A DNA stretch of 64,000 nt from Halanaerobium saccharolyticum. GTDB lineage: Bacteria; Bacillota; Halanaerobiia; Halanaerobiales; Halanaerobiaceae. Below, piece by piece: positions 47,870 to 57,196 of this stretch (the first letter of the stretch is position 1; each line of letters opens with the position of its first letter). The stretch covers positions 215,116 to 279,115 of the forward strand of contig NZ_SNWX01000002.1 of assembly GCF_004362045.1 (NCBI RefSeq), written 5' to 3'. The translations under genes were made by a program, and so were the position numbers. The notes beneath the pieces are model-generated. The model was not told the DNA's origin and searched no databases. It was given only the letters and a program-made list of their open reading frames with translations.

Positions 47870-49000
47870 ATGAAAATAGCACCATTTAAAGTAGAAGAGT
47901 GGATGAACGAGTATGAGATGGATGCTGAATACAATATCGCAGAAACCTGTGTTGAATCGCTGACGATAGAAGAATTATTAAATTTTAGTGATGATCCGGA
48001 GGCCAGGCTGGAGGAAATTAAGAAACTGCAGCTTACTTATGGGGATATTAAAGGTTCAGCTGCTTTTAAAAAAGGAGTGAGCAGTCTTTACGAAACTGTA
48101 GAACCAGAGAATATTTTACCCTCACATGGAGCAATTGGAGCCAACTTTCTTCTGCTGTACTCTCTAATCGAGGCCGGAGATGAAGTCGTTTCGGTTTTCC
48201 CAACCTATCAGCAGCTCTATTCCATTCCCGAATCTTTTGGGGCTGAGGTTAAAAGGCTGGACTTAAAATATGAAGATGGATTTCTGCCGGATTTAGAAAA
48301 ATTAAAATCGCTGGTCAGTCAAAAAACAAAGCTGATTGCAATCAATAATCCCAATAATCCTTCTGGAGTAGTAATCAAGAGGGAGCTTTTAGAAGAGATA
48401 GTAGAAATAGCGAGAGCAGCCGATGCCTATATTCTGGCTGATGAGGTATATCGGGGTTTTAATCTGGAAGAAGAGATTCCTTCAATAGCTGACCTTTATC
48501 AAAAGGGAATCAGTGTGGGCAGTATGTCCAAAGTTTTTTCTCTGGCCGGTCTGAGAATGGGCTGGATTGCTGGCCCGGAGGAGGTAATTGAGCTCTGTCA
48601 GCTGCACCGGGATTACACAACGATCAGCAACAGCATGATTTCCGATTATCTTTCTGTAATTGCCCTGGAGAATAAAGAAAAGATTCTGGCAAGAAATTTG
48701 ACAAAAGTAAAAAAACAGCTGCAGATTCTGGATGACTGGGTTCAGAGTCAGGAATTAATTGAATATGTTAAGCCAAATGGAGGGACCACTGCTTTTTTAA
48801 AATACCAACTGGATTTGGATTCTGAAAGCTTTGCTAAAAAATTATTGGCAGAAAAAGGAGTTTTAGTAGTGCCCGGAATTGCCTTTGGTAGAGAGGGATT
48901 TTTAAGAATTGGTTTTGCCGGCAGTGAACCGGTGTTAAAAAATGGTTTAGCTTTATTAGAAGAATTTCTGGAGGAGAATAAAAATGGAAAAAATTTCTAA
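47870..49000 (+). CDS. Pyridoxal-phosphate aminotransferase, class I/II fold
   Basis: 376 residues. NNPNNPSG at 159-166 and D191 in LADEVYRG contact the cofactor, and the Schiff-base lysine is K221 in SMSKVFSLAGLRMGW; R229 and the C-terminal arginine region are also present. ATG 47870 with GGAGG is the start; the open frame before it encodes the palindrome only. It overlaps the following oxidoreductase gene by 17 bases. The substrate is unknown; arginine-derived amino acid aminotransferase-like enzymes (VioD type) are one resemblance. Confidence 0.87.
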   Translation: MKIAPFKVEEWMNEYEMDAEYNIAETCVESLTIEELLNFSDDPEARLEEIKKLQLTYGDIKGSAAFKKGVSSLYETVEPENILPSHGAIGANFLLLYSLIEAGDEVVSVFPTYQQLYSIPESFGAEVKRLDLKYEDGFLPDLEKLKSLVSQKTKLIAINNPNNPSGVVIKRELLEEIVEIARAADAYILADEVYRGFNLEEEIPSIADLYQKGISVGSMSKVFSLAGLRMGWIAGPEEVIELCQLHRDYTTISNSMISDYLSVIALENKEKILARNLTKVKKQLQILDDWVQSQELIEYVKPNGGTTAFLKYQLDLDSESFAKKLLAEKGVLVVPGIAFGREGFLRIGFAGSEPVLKNGLALLEEFLEENKNGKNF

Positions 49001-50084
49001 GTACCCGGTACCAAAAACAAATTTTGCGGTTATCGGAATCGGCTGGCGGGCTGAATTTTTCTTAAGAATTGCCAGAGCTCTGCCGGAACAGTTTGAAGTC
49101 TCAGGTGTTGTCAGCAGTAGAGCCGGTAAACGAGAAGAGATTAGAAACAAGTGGGGTTTTAAACCCTACCAATCAGCTGAAGAACTGCTTGCAAATGAAA
49201 ATCCAGATTTTGTAGTGCTTTCAATCAGTAAAGAGGCAGCTGCGGAAGTGATTTTGCAGCTGGCAGAATCCGGGATTCCAATTTTAGCTGAGACTCCACC
49301 GGCAGCTAATTTATCAGAACTGATTAAGTTGAATAAAAAACTGGGTAAAAATTATCCAATTCAGATTGCCGAACAGTATCACCTTCAGCCCTTACATCAG
49401 GCGATTTTTAAGCTTGTTGAATCCGGACACCTGGGGGAAGTTAATTATGCTCGAGTTTCAATCAGCCACGGCTATCATGCAGTAAGTCTGCTGCGTAAGG
49501 CTCTGGGAATTGAATTTGAAAATGCAGAAATTGAGGCCCGAAGTTTTGAACATCCGATAGTAAAAGGACCTGATCGTTCTGGCCCACCGGAGAAAAGAGA
49601 AATTGTAAGCAAAAAGCATGAGTTGGCGTTGTTGAATTTTGAGGATAAATTAGCTTTTTATGATTTTGAGCGGGATCAGCATCGGTCCTGGATTAGATCT
49701 CAGGAGATTTTGATTAGAGGCAGTGAAGGTGAGATAAAAAATTCAACTTTAAAATATCTAAAAGACTATCAGACTCCAATTGAATTAGAGTTAAAAAGAG
49801 TAGAAGCCGGAATTAATCAGAATCTGGAAGGTTTTTATCTAAAGGGAATAACCTGTGGTGAAGAGTGGCTCTATCAAAATCCATTTCTTCCGGCTAGATT
49901 TTCAGATGATGAGATTGCTGTGGCAGCAGCTTTAGTTAAAATGAAGCAGTTTTTAGAAACCGGAAACAGTTTTTATTCTTTAGCGGAAGCTTCTCAGGAT
50001 CAGTATTTAGCTTTAATGATCGAAGACACTTTTCAGAAAAAGGGAAAAATTGAGACTGAAAATCAGATCTGGAGTTCCTATTAG
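48984..50084 (+). CDS. Gfo/Idh/MocA-family oxidoreductase
   Basis: 366 residues: an N-terminal NAD(P)-binding Rossmann fold (FAVIGIGWRAEFFLR near 13) and a C-terminal alpha/beta domain with AEQYHLQPLHQAI near 133 in place of the usual EKP-type motif region, and ISHGYHA near 163. Members oxidise or reduce sugars and related polyols. Its ATG and first 11 codons lie inside a 34-base repeat of the GGTACC family; the same 34 bases recur exactly 11 bases after its stop. GAGGAG upstream and the 17-base overlap with the aminotransferase imply coupled translation. Confidence 0.85.
   Translation: MEKISKYPVPKTNFAVIGIGWRAEFFLRIARALPEQFEVSGVVSSRAGKREEIRNKWGFKPYQSAEELLANENPDFVVLSISKEAAAEVILQLAESGIPILAETPPAANLSELIKLNKKLGKNYPIQIAEQYHLQPLHQAIFKLVESGHLGEVNYARVSISHGYHAVSLLRKALGIEFENAEIEARSFEHPIVKGPDRSGPPEKREIVSKKHELALLNFEDKLAFYDFERDQHRSWIRSQEILIRGSEGEIKNSTLKYLKDYQTPIELELKRVEAGINQNLEGFYLKGITCGEEWLYQNPFLPARFSDDEIAVAAALVKMKQFLETGNSFYSLAEASQDQYLALMIEDTFQKKGKIETENQIWSSY
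48985..49018. repeat. 34-bp direct repeat, copy A (inside gene start)
   Basis: Begins TGGAAAAAATTTCTAAG and ends GTACCCGGTACCAAAAAC. It is identical to 50095-50128, and 26 of 28 bases match an inverted copy at 53952-53979. It contains the second base of the oxidoreductase start codon onwards and encodes that protein's first residues. Confidence 0.93.
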
Positions 50085-50094
50085 GGAATTATTT

Positions 50095-50128
50095 TGGAAA
50101 AAATTTCTAAGTACCCGGTACCAAAAAC
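50095..50128. repeat. 34-bp direct repeat, copy B (after oxidoreductase gene)
   Basis: A perfect copy of 48985-49018, 1110 bases downstream. Here it opens with TTG in place of ATG and the frame ends after 13 codons, so it looks like the stub of a second gene start or an intercistronic repeat. Confidence 0.93.
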
Positions 50129-50254
50129 TTGAGCAGGAGTTCTGTTTTTTATGTAGAATATAATATATAGAAGAAATAGTAAATTTTAGCGCTTTAATTT
50201 GCAAAAGTCTGAATTTTTCTATTTTAATCTCAAATTTTAAGAGGGGGAATTAGA

Positions 50255-53200
50255 TTGTTTATTAAAAAGAAAAAATTGATGCTGACTTTAATTTTGGCTT
50301 TGAGTTTTGTTCTGCTCATCGGGGGAATAATTTCGGCAAAAGAATTAACGGTGATTGCAACCAGTGATATTCATGGTGCAATTTACCCCTGGTCCTATAA
50401 AATAGGGGAAGAAGCTGATATAGGTCTGGCCAGAATAGCTTCAATGGTAAAAGAAGCCAGGCAGGAGAACCCCAATCTTCTTTTAGTAGATGCAGGTGAT
50501 ACGATTCAGGGAAACACGATGACTGCACTTTTTAAAGACCGCCGTGATGTAGTTCATCCAGTGATGAAAGTAATGAACCACATGGGCTATAGTGCGATGA
50601 CTCTGGGTAACCATGAGTTTAATTTTGGATTAGAAACCCAGCAGGAAATTTTAGAAGATGCCGAATTTCCTATTTTATCTGCCAATACTATAGTTAAAAA
50701 AACAGGTGAAACATTTGTTAAACCTTATACAATCAAAGAAATTGATGGAGTTAAAATTGGAATTCTGGGCTTAACCACAACCAATATTCCGCTCTGGGAT
50801 GGGGACAAGGTAAGAAGTTTAGAATTTAAAGATATGGACAAGGCTGCAGCAGAGTATCTGCCGGAATTAGAAGAGAAAGCAGATGTTATTATTGCTCTGG
50901 TCCATGCCGGTTTAGAAGGACGTCATGATCCAACTGAGGGAGACAGAGCCCGCAAGGTGGCAGAAAATAATCCCGGTATTGATTTAATGATTACCGGTCA
51001 TGATCATGAAACAGTCAACGAAGTAATAAATGGTGTACTGGTCATGGCAGCAGCAGATGCGGGGGAACAGGCTTCTAAAATCAAACTGACAGTCGAGGAA
51101 GAAAATGGTGAGTGGGTTGTCACCAAAAAAGAAGGTACTCATCTGGAGGCTGAAAATTATAAGGCAGATCCAGAAACTCTGGCAGCTGCTGAACCTTATC
51201 ACAAAGAAGTAGTAGAATATGTAAATACACCAATTGGTTATGCAGCGGGAGACTTCCGACCTGCAGATCCAGTAGAAGGTATTCCTTCTGCTCAGATAAT
51301 GGATACCGCTTTAGTAGATTTAATAAACGAAGTTCAGCTGGCAAATACTGATGCAGATATTTCCTCGGCTGCTTTATTTGATTCAGATTCTACTATTAAT
51401 AAAGGACCAGTTTCAATTAAAGATGCTGCTCGTATTTATAAATACAGCAACACCCTTTATGCAGTAGAAGTAAGTGGCAGTGAATTAAAAGAATTTATGG
51501 AATCTAGGGCTGCCTATTATAATAAATATCAGCCTGGAGATGTAACAATCAGCTTTGACCCGGAAATGCGCGGTTATTCTTATGATATGTTCCAGGGTGT
51601 GGACTACAGGATTGATATTTCTGAACCTGTAGGTCAGAGGATCAAAGACTTAAGATTTAAAGGGAAACCGGTCAGAGATGATCAGACATTCAAGCTGGCA
51701 GTTAACAACTACCGCTACAGTGGAATGAAGTCAGCCGGTATTTTTTCTAATCAACCTTATTTTAAATCAGAAGAGGGAATTAGAGAAATGATTATTGACT
51801 ATATCGATCAGAAAGAAACCATTGATCCTGAACAGATTGTTGATCATAACTGGGAAATCATTGGTGCTGATTTAGATCATCCTCATAAAGAAGAAGCCCT
51901 TTCCTTAATAAACAATGATATTTTGAAAATACCTGCTATTAATCGTTCCTGGAATGCAGCCAGTATCAATTTAGAAAAAAAGCTGACAAAGATGGACCTG
52001 ACAAAGGCTCTAATCAGAATGTTTAATTATGATATTCCAGAAAACGTTGAAGAGCCAACATTTAAAGGTCTGGAAGGAAAAGAATTAGCTTTTGCCGAAG
52101 CTGCCCTGATGGCAGGACTGGTTGAAAAGAATAATGGTAATTTTGAAGCAGATAAAGTGCTGACTCGAGAAGACGCTGCTGTAATGTTAATTAAGGCAAT
52201 GAGAATTGCAGATGAGGCAGACCCTTCTGTTTTAGATCAGTTTAAAGATGAAAGTAAAATAACAAGAAATTTAAGGGATAAAGATAGGCTCGCTTTAGCA
52301 GTTGAAATGGGATTCTTAGTCGGTAGAGCAGATAATACTCTTGCTCCCAGGACAGCCATGACATTTGGAGAAATGGCAGCAATGCTTTACAGAGTTCGGG
52401 ATAATTATAAGCAGATAGATGTGCTTTCGACAAATGATTTCCACGGCAAGATGGAAGCTGGTTATGAAGCAGGAGCAGCTAAGCTGATGGGTGCAATTAA
52501 TCACTATCGTGGTGCTAATCCAAAAGGCACAATTCTGGTTGATGGTGGAGATGCCTATCAGGGAACACCAATTTCCAGTCTTAATAATGCAAAACCGGTA
52601 ATTAAGTTTATGAATCATGCCCGTTATGTAGCACAGGCTGTAGGTAACCACGAATTTGACTGGGGAATTGAAGAATTGAAGCGGATAAATGAGCAGACAT
52701 ATTTCCCCCTGGTGGCAGCCAATATCGTTAATAAAAATACTGGTGAATTAGTTGAATGGGCTCAGCCAACCCGTATGATTCCAGCTGATGGAGTCAAAAT
52801 TGGTTTGATCGGTATTTCAACACCTGATACTAAGGGTACCACAATGCCTTCCAATATCGCTGAGCTTAAATTTACTGATCCAGCGGCAGCTATTGAAAAG
52901 TACAGTGCCCGCTTAAGAGAACAGGGAGCAGAAATGATAATAGTTGTCAGTCATCTTCCTGGAACAACTGATTATGATAGTGGTCAGGTAAGTGGAGAAT
53001 TGGTAGAAGCAGCTAAGAAAGTTGATGTTACAGGTATAGTTGGCGGTCACAGTCATCATACAGTAACTGCCGTTGTTAATGGCAATCCAATTGTAGAAGC
53101 TTATAAGCACGGGCGTGAGCTGGGTAATCTACGATTCTTTGTAAGTGAAAAGACAGGTGAAATATATAATGCAGTTCCAATGAGCCATCCAGTTCGTAAA

Positions 53201-53872
53201 AGTGTAATTGATCTGGAAAAGGATCCCAAAATTGAAGAAATGGTCAGTAAATATCAAAAAGAATTGGAACCAATTATGTCGGAAGTTCTGATTGAGACTG
53301 AGCAAAAATTAGTCAGCAGCTATGATAAAATTTCTAAAATAGGTGCTCTAACTACTGATGCAATGGCTCAGGAAGTAAATGCTGATATTGCCTTCCAGAA
53401 CCCGGGTGGATTAAGAATTGATCTGCCTGAGGGAGAGGTTAATGTGGGTCATATTTATGAACTGCTGCCCTTTGGAAATACAATTGTAACTGGGGAAATG
53501 ACCGGAAAACAGATCGTATCAATTTTGGAGCAGAGCTTTACCTTTGAAAAAGGGATGCTTCAGCTTTCCGGTTTAAGGGTAAAATATGATAAAAATAAGC
53601 CTGAGTATGAGCGGGTAGTAGCTGTAACTCTTCCCGATGGTACTCCACTTAAAATGGATAAAGAGTATACAGTTGCCACAAATAATTTCCTTGCAGAAGG
53701 TGGAGATGGATTTGCTACCTTTACTGAAGTTGATTTTACAGATAGCTATATTAAAGTGAGAGATGCCTTAATTGAGCATCTGCGTGAACTGGAGGAAATT
53801 AAAGTGGATCCTGCTCAGAGAGTAATAGAAGTAGATCAGTCAGCAGCTCTAAGAATCAGAAATGCTGCTTAA
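50255..53872 (+). CDS. Fused CpdB-like phosphodiesterase / SLH-like / UshA-like 5'-nucleotidase
   Basis: 1205 residues, exported (signal peptide about 1-29). Module 1 (about 31-490) is a calcineurin-like phosphatase (ATSDIHG, DAGDTIQG, LGNHEFNFG, TGHDHE) with a C-terminal domain resembling 2',3'-cyclic nucleotide phosphodiesterases (FDPEMRGYSYDMFQGVDYRI). Residues about 575-725 look like S-layer homology repeats (VLTREDAAVMLIKAM, GEMAAMLYRV). Module 2 (about 726-1195) is a full 5'-nucleotidase with D728/H730, GNHEFDWG, GGHSHH, NPGGLRIDL and EGGDGFATF. B. subtilis YfkN has the two enzyme modules but not the central insert, as far as I know. TTG start with AGAGGGGG. It would free nucleosides and phosphate outside the cell. 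Confidence 0.88.
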   Translation: MFIKKKKLMLTLILALSFVLLIGGIISAKELTVIATSDIHGAIYPWSYKIGEEADIGLARIASMVKEARQENPNLLLVDAGDTIQGNTMTALFKDRRDVVHPVMKVMNHMGYSAMTLGNHEFNFGLETQQEILEDAEFPILSANTIVKKTGETFVKPYTIKEIDGVKIGILGLTTTNIPLWDGDKVRSLEFKDMDKAAAEYLPELEEKADVIIALVHAGLEGRHDPTEGDRARKVAENNPGIDLMITGHDHETVNEVINGVLVMAAADAGEQASKIKLTVEEENGEWVVTKKEGTHLEAENYKADPETLAAAEPYHKEVVEYVNTPIGYAAGDFRPADPVEGIPSAQIMDTALVDLINEVQLANTDADISSAALFDSDSTINKGPVSIKDAARIYKYSNTLYAVEVSGSELKEFMESRAAYYNKYQPGDVTISFDPEMRGYSYDMFQGVDYRIDISEPVGQRIKDLRFKGKPVRDDQTFKLAVNNYRYSGMKSAGIFSNQPYFKSEEGIREMIIDYIDQKETIDPEQIVDHNWEIIGADLDHPHKEEALSLINNDILKIPAINRSWNAASINLEKKLTKMDLTKALIRMFNYDIPENVEEPTFKGLEGKELAFAEAALMAGLVEKNNGNFEADKVLTREDAAVMLIKAMRIADEADPSVLDQFKDESKITRNLRDKDRLALAVEMGFLVGRADNTLAPRTAMTFGEMAAMLYRVRDNYKQIDVLSTNDFHGKMEAGYEAGAAKLMGAINHYRGANPKGTILVDGGDAYQGTPISSLNNAKPVIKFMNHARYVAQAVGNHEFDWGIEELKRINEQTYFPLVAANIVNKNTGELVEWAQPTRMIPADGVKIGLIGISTPDTKGTTMPSNIAELKFTDPAAAIEKYSARLREQGAEMIIVVSHLPGTTDYDSGQVSGELVEAAKKVDVTGIVGGHSHHTVTAVVNGNPIVEAYKHGRELGNLRFFVSEKTGEIYNAVPMSHPVRKSVIDLEKDPKIEEMVSKYQKELEPIMSEVLIETEQKLVSSYDKISKIGALTTDAMAQEVNADIAFQNPGGLRIDLPEGEVNVGHIYELLPFGNTIVTGEMTGKQIVSILEQSFTFEKGMLQLSGLRVKYDKNKPEYERVVAVTLPDGTPLKMDKEYTVATNNFLAEGGDGFATFTEVDFTDSYIKVRDALIEHLRELEEIKVDPAQRVIEVDQSAALRIRNAA

Positions 53873-53902
53873 ATAGACAAATAATTGTTTCAATTGAGCT
53901 TA

Positions 53903-53945
53903 GAGGGCAGCATCCTTTTTAAAGAGGTGCTGTCCTGCTTTTTTT
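53903..53945 (+). terminator. Terminator after the nucleotidase gene
   Basis: AGGGCAGCATC pairs with GGTGCTGTCCT around CTTTTTAAAGA, followed by a T-run at 53939-53945. Confidence 0.82.
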
Positions 53946-53951
53946 GGGTAG

Positions 53952-53979
53952 GGTACCGGGTACTTAGCAATTATTTCCA
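53952..53979. repeat. Inverted copy of the 34-bp repeat (half element)
   Basis: GGTACCGGGTACTTAGCAATT... to ...TTTCCA: the reverse complement of the first 28 bases of the 34-bp repeat with two differences. With 50095-50128 it forms an inverted pair around the nucleotidase gene. Confidence 0.85.
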
Positions 53980-54019
53980 ACAACAAACAGCTATTAAGCT
54001 AAAAAGAGAGGTTAAAAAA

Positions 54020-55120
54020 ATGGATAAAAATCAGATTATTATAAATTATGGTGATCAGGGTAAAGAGATGGTTAAAGAACTGCTGCAGAGAATAAAGATT
54101 GAAGAGGAGCTGCAGCCAGATGACCTAATTGCCTTGAAACCTAACTTAATTAATGCTACTAAATCAGAAAAAGGAGCGACTACTGATCCGGAAATAGTAA
54201 AGGGAATTATTGAATATTTACAGGACAAAGATTTTAATAATTTAATGATTATTGAGGGTTCCTGGGTGGGAGCAGACACCGATAATGCTTTTGAAATCTG
54301 CGGATATAACAAGCTGGCCCGGGACTATGAGATTCCTCTGTATAATCTAAAAAATGATAACTTTAGCAGAAAGTCCTATCAGGGGCTGGAAATTGAGATA
54401 GCGCAAAAAGCTCTTCAGGCTGATTATTTGATCAATCTGCCGGTGCTTAAAGGGCACTGCCAGACGAATATCACCTGTGCCCTTAAAAATCTTAAAGGCT
54501 GTATTTCTGATTCAGAAAAAAGAAAGTTTCACCGCCAGGGGCTGCATCAGCCAATTGCTTATTTAAATAAGCTTTTAAAACAGGGTTTGATTATTGTAGA
54601 TGGAATTTACGGGGACCTCGATTTTGAAGAAGGTGGAAATCCGGTTAAAATGAATAGAATTATTGCCGCTCAGGATCCTGTTCTGGCAGACAGCTATGCA
54701 GCTGAACTGCTGGGCTATTCTACGGCAGAAGTCGAGTATATAGAAATAGCAGCTCAAATTGGAGTCGGCAGTAAAGATTTATCTGGGGCAGAGATAATTG
54801 AGCTAAATCAGGATCGGGCAGAAGAAATTGAATATTCTTCTCGCAAAATTAAAAAGCTGGCAGCCAAAGTTAAAGCAAAAGATGCCTGTTCAGCCTGCTA
54901 CGGGAGTCTGATCCATGCTTTAAAAAGAATAGAGAAAACAGGTCAGCTGGATAAAATTGCCGGAAAGATCAAAATCGGTCAGGGTTATCAGGGAGAGAAA
55001 ATCTCCGGAATTGGAATCGGCAGCTGCTGCAGTGGAGCGGACAGCTTTGTTAAAGGCTGCCCACCTTCAGCCAGAGAAATCCTGGATTTTCTGGAAGAAA
55101 AGTATCATATCAGAGTTTAA
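54020..55120 (+). CDS. DUF362-domain protein with cysteine-rich C-terminus
   Basis: 366 residues. The DUF362 core spans about 15-270 (LIALKPNLINATKS, LPVLKGHCQTNITCALKNLKG, IVDGIYG). The tail has CSACYGS near 292, GIGSCCSG near 337 and KGCPPS near 346, enough cysteines for an iron-sulfur cluster though not in ferredoxin order. ATG 54020 with AGAGAGG is the start; the frame upstream to 53885 crosses the terminator and repeat. Many DUF362 proteins have ferredoxin partners; none is adjacent here. Function unknown. Confidence 0.82.
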   Translation: MDKNQIIINYGDQGKEMVKELLQRIKIEEELQPDDLIALKPNLINATKSEKGATTDPEIVKGIIEYLQDKDFNNLMIIEGSWVGADTDNAFEICGYNKLARDYEIPLYNLKNDNFSRKSYQGLEIEIAQKALQADYLINLPVLKGHCQTNITCALKNLKGCISDSEKRKFHRQGLHQPIAYLNKLLKQGLIIVDGIYGDLDFEEGGNPVKMNRIIAAQDPVLADSYAAELLGYSTAEVEYIEIAAQIGVGSKDLSGAEIIELNQDRAEEIEYSSRKIKKLAAKVKAKDACSACYGSLIHALKRIEKTGQLDKIAGKIKIGQGYQGEKISGIGIGSCCSGADSFVKGCPPSAREILDFLEEKYHIRV

Positions 55121-55130
55121 ATTTTTAGGC

Positions 55131-55162
55131 ACCAGGTAAAAAAAGGCCTTTTTGTGCCTGGT
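55131..55162. repeat. GGTACC-family hairpin between convergent genes
   Basis: ACCAGGTAAAAAAAGG (55131-55146) pairs with CCTTTTTGTGCCTGGT (55147-55162), allowing one mismatch. The A and T tracts let it serve as a bidirectional terminator for the DUF362 and UbiA genes. A further half site CCTGGTACC at 55184-55192 overlaps the UbiA stop codon. Confidence 0.78.
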
Positions 55163-55191
55163 TAAAAAAATATTTCACTATAACCTGGTAC

Positions 55192-56091
55192 CTAAAAGAG
55201 AAACAATGCCAGCAGCTGGATTAGACCAAAGGTTAAATGAAGCTGATTTGTTACAGGAACTCCTTTTTTCTCAGCTTCGGCCACATTTTGATAAGCCTTA
55301 ACAGCTAGCGGCAGGGTCAGCAGTGATAAAAGAGCTGCTGCTGGATAGAGATTTAAAATAACAAATATAATTGTTAAAAGATAGGAGCTGCTCAAAAGGA
55401 ATAGATAGAGCATTTTACCTTTTTTAAATCCAATCCGTACAGTTAAAGTTTTGATGCCCAGTGATTTATCCCGCTCATAGTCCCGCAGTTCATTACTCAG
55501 CATTAAAACCGGAATTAACAGACTGATCGGCAGGCCCAGGATTATTGGACGCCAGGAATAATACTGGCTAAAAGCAAGATGGGTTCCCATAACCATTAAT
55601 GGTCCCATCAGCAGAAAAGAAAGTGGAGTCCCTAAACCCCGCTTTTTATATACAATCGGTTCTCCGGTATAGGCATAACCGCCAATAATACCTAAAACAC
55701 CAATCAGAATTAATTTTCTGGTAGTAATGGAGATTATATAAAGTCCCAGGAAAGCTGTAATTAGAAAAGAAAGCATTCCCAGCAGAAAAATTAAAATATC
55801 AAAAGCCTTTCTTTTTTGGCCGAGAAATGAATATTTTTTTCCCTCTTTAAAATGGAGGTTTTTGTACTCACATTCAAAATAATCATTGATAAAATTGGTT
55901 CCTGTCTGCACAAAAAGGCCGGCCAGTGTAACCAAAAAAATTAATTTCAGGTCAAAAGCTAAACTGCCGCTGAATAAGTTACCCTCCAGGTGGGCGACAG
56001 CCATTCCCAGAGTAGTGGAGTAAAACGCCAGGGTTAAAGAAAGCGGACGTGAAGCCTTCCAAATTTCTTTTAAAAATCTAATATTTTTCAA
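55192..56091 (-). CDS. UbiA-family prenyltransferase (MenA-like)
   Basis: 299 residues, about eight or nine membrane helices. The first polyprenyl-diphosphate motif is NFINDYFECEYK near 66 and the second DYERDKSLGIKT near 205, both with the needed aspartates. It most resembles 1,4-dihydroxy-2-naphthoate polyprenyltransferase, which makes demethylmenaquinone. No other menaquinone gene is in the window, so the aromatic acceptor is uncertain. GAAAGGAAG precedes the ATG. It diverges from a three-gene ABC importer. Confidence 0.85.
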   Translation of the reverse strand: MKNIRFLKEIWKASRPLSLTLAFYSTTLGMAVAHLEGNLFSGSLAFDLKLIFLVTLAGLFVQTGTNFINDYFECEYKNLHFKEGKKYSFLGQKRKAFDILIFLLGMLSFLITAFLGLYIISITTRKLILIGVLGIIGGYAYTGEPIVYKKRGLGTPLSFLLMGPLMVMGTHLAFSQYYSWRPIILGLPISLLIPVLMLSNELRDYERDKSLGIKTLTVRIGFKKGKMLYLFLLSSSYLLTIIFVILNLYPAAALLSLLTLPLAVKAYQNVAEAEKKGVPVTNQLHLTFGLIQLLALFLF

Positions 56092-56195
56092 TTTTAAACT
56101 TCCTTTCGTTACTTTTTTAACATGTATATTGTTTCATATTTATAGAGAAAATGCAAAATAAACGGCGCTTTAGAATATAGTGAAAAAAATTACTT

Positions 56196-56231
56196 GTACC
56201 AGGTACAAATCAATTGATTTGTACCTGGTAC
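56196..56231. repeat. GGTACC-family perfect 36-bp palindrome
   Basis: GTACCAGGTACAAATCAA followed directly by its exact reverse complement. It lies between the divergent UbiA and ABC importer genes, so it might be an operator as well as a repeat. Same core as the element at 47791. Confidence 0.9.
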
Positions 56232-56290
56232 CTATATATTATATAATAAACTAAAAGATAATGGTCAAAAAATTTAGGAGGAATAACAGA

Positions 56291-57196
56291 ATGAGAGAAA
56301 AAAAGGTATTTTTATTGCTAGCAATGTTAATCTTTTCACTTATTATTTCAAGCGGAAGTGCAGCCGCCTCTGATATGACACTGGAGATCGGTATTATGCC
56401 GGCTGTGGATTCAGCCCCAATTCTGCTGGCCCAGGAAAAAGGATATTTTGCTGAAGAAGATCTAAATATCCAGATTGGGATTTATACAAATGCAGTTAAC
56501 AGACAGACTGCGCTCCAGACCAATAAACTTGATGGTGCAATGACTGATTTGATTGCCTTTGTTAATAATGTCAACAATGGCTTTCCGGTTAAAATAACTA
56601 CCAGTACTGACGGAAGTTTTCCTATTTTAGTCAGTAAGGACTTTGGAGAAAAAGAAGAGGTTAAGATTGGAATGATGGAAGTTAGTGTTTCCAATTTTTT
56701 AGCTGAGCAGTTTCTGGAAGAACAGTATAATTTAAATAAAATTTTTGTACCTGCAATTCCCGCCCGTCTGGAAATGGTTAAATCAGGACAGCTGGAGATG
56801 GCTGTAATTCCGGAACCCCTTGCTTCCACAGCAGAACTGCAGGGTCTGGAAAAAAGAGTTTATAAAAATGAATATGATTTTATGCCGGAAGCGATGATTT
56901 TTACTGAAAAAACTCTTACAGAAAAAGATGAAGCTGTTGCAGCCTTCCACAGAGCCTATAATAGAGCGGTTAAAGAAATTCAGCAGGATGATTCTGAAGC
57001 CAGAGAGATTTTAATTAATAAATTAGATTTACCGATGGAGATCAAAGATTTAATTGCAATGCCCGAATACCATTTAACAAGAGTACCAACAGAAGCATAT
57101 TTAAATCGAGTTATTGAGTGGATAGAAAAAACCGACGGCAGTCAGATTGACATCGATTATAATCAGGTTATAGAAGGGAAGTACAGCAGTCAATGA
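56291..57196 (+). CDS. NMT1/SsuA-type ABC transporter substrate-binding protein
   Basis: 301 residues. Signal peptide about 1-26 (ending SGSAAA), no lipobox. The mature part, with LEIGIMPAVDSAPILLAQEKGYFAEEDLNIQI near 30 onwards, is typical of the NMT1/taurine/nitrate-type family, whose ligands include aliphatic sulfonates, thiamine precursors and other small aromatics or anions. ATG 56291 with TAGGAGG is the start. It overlaps the ATPase gene by 4 bases (ATGA). Confidence 0.88.
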   Translation: MREKKVFLLLAMLIFSLIISSGSAAASDMTLEIGIMPAVDSAPILLAQEKGYFAEEDLNIQIGIYTNAVNRQTALQTNKLDGAMTDLIAFVNNVNNGFPVKITTSTDGSFPILVSKDFGEKEEVKIGMMEVSVSNFLAEQFLEEQYNLNKIFVPAIPARLEMVKSGQLEMAVIPEPLASTAELQGLEKRVYKNEYDFMPEAMIFTEKTLTEKDEAVAAFHRAYNRAVKEIQQDDSEAREILINKLDLPMEIKDLIAMPEYHLTRVPTEAYLNRVIEWIEKTDGSQIDIDYNQVIEGKYSSQ

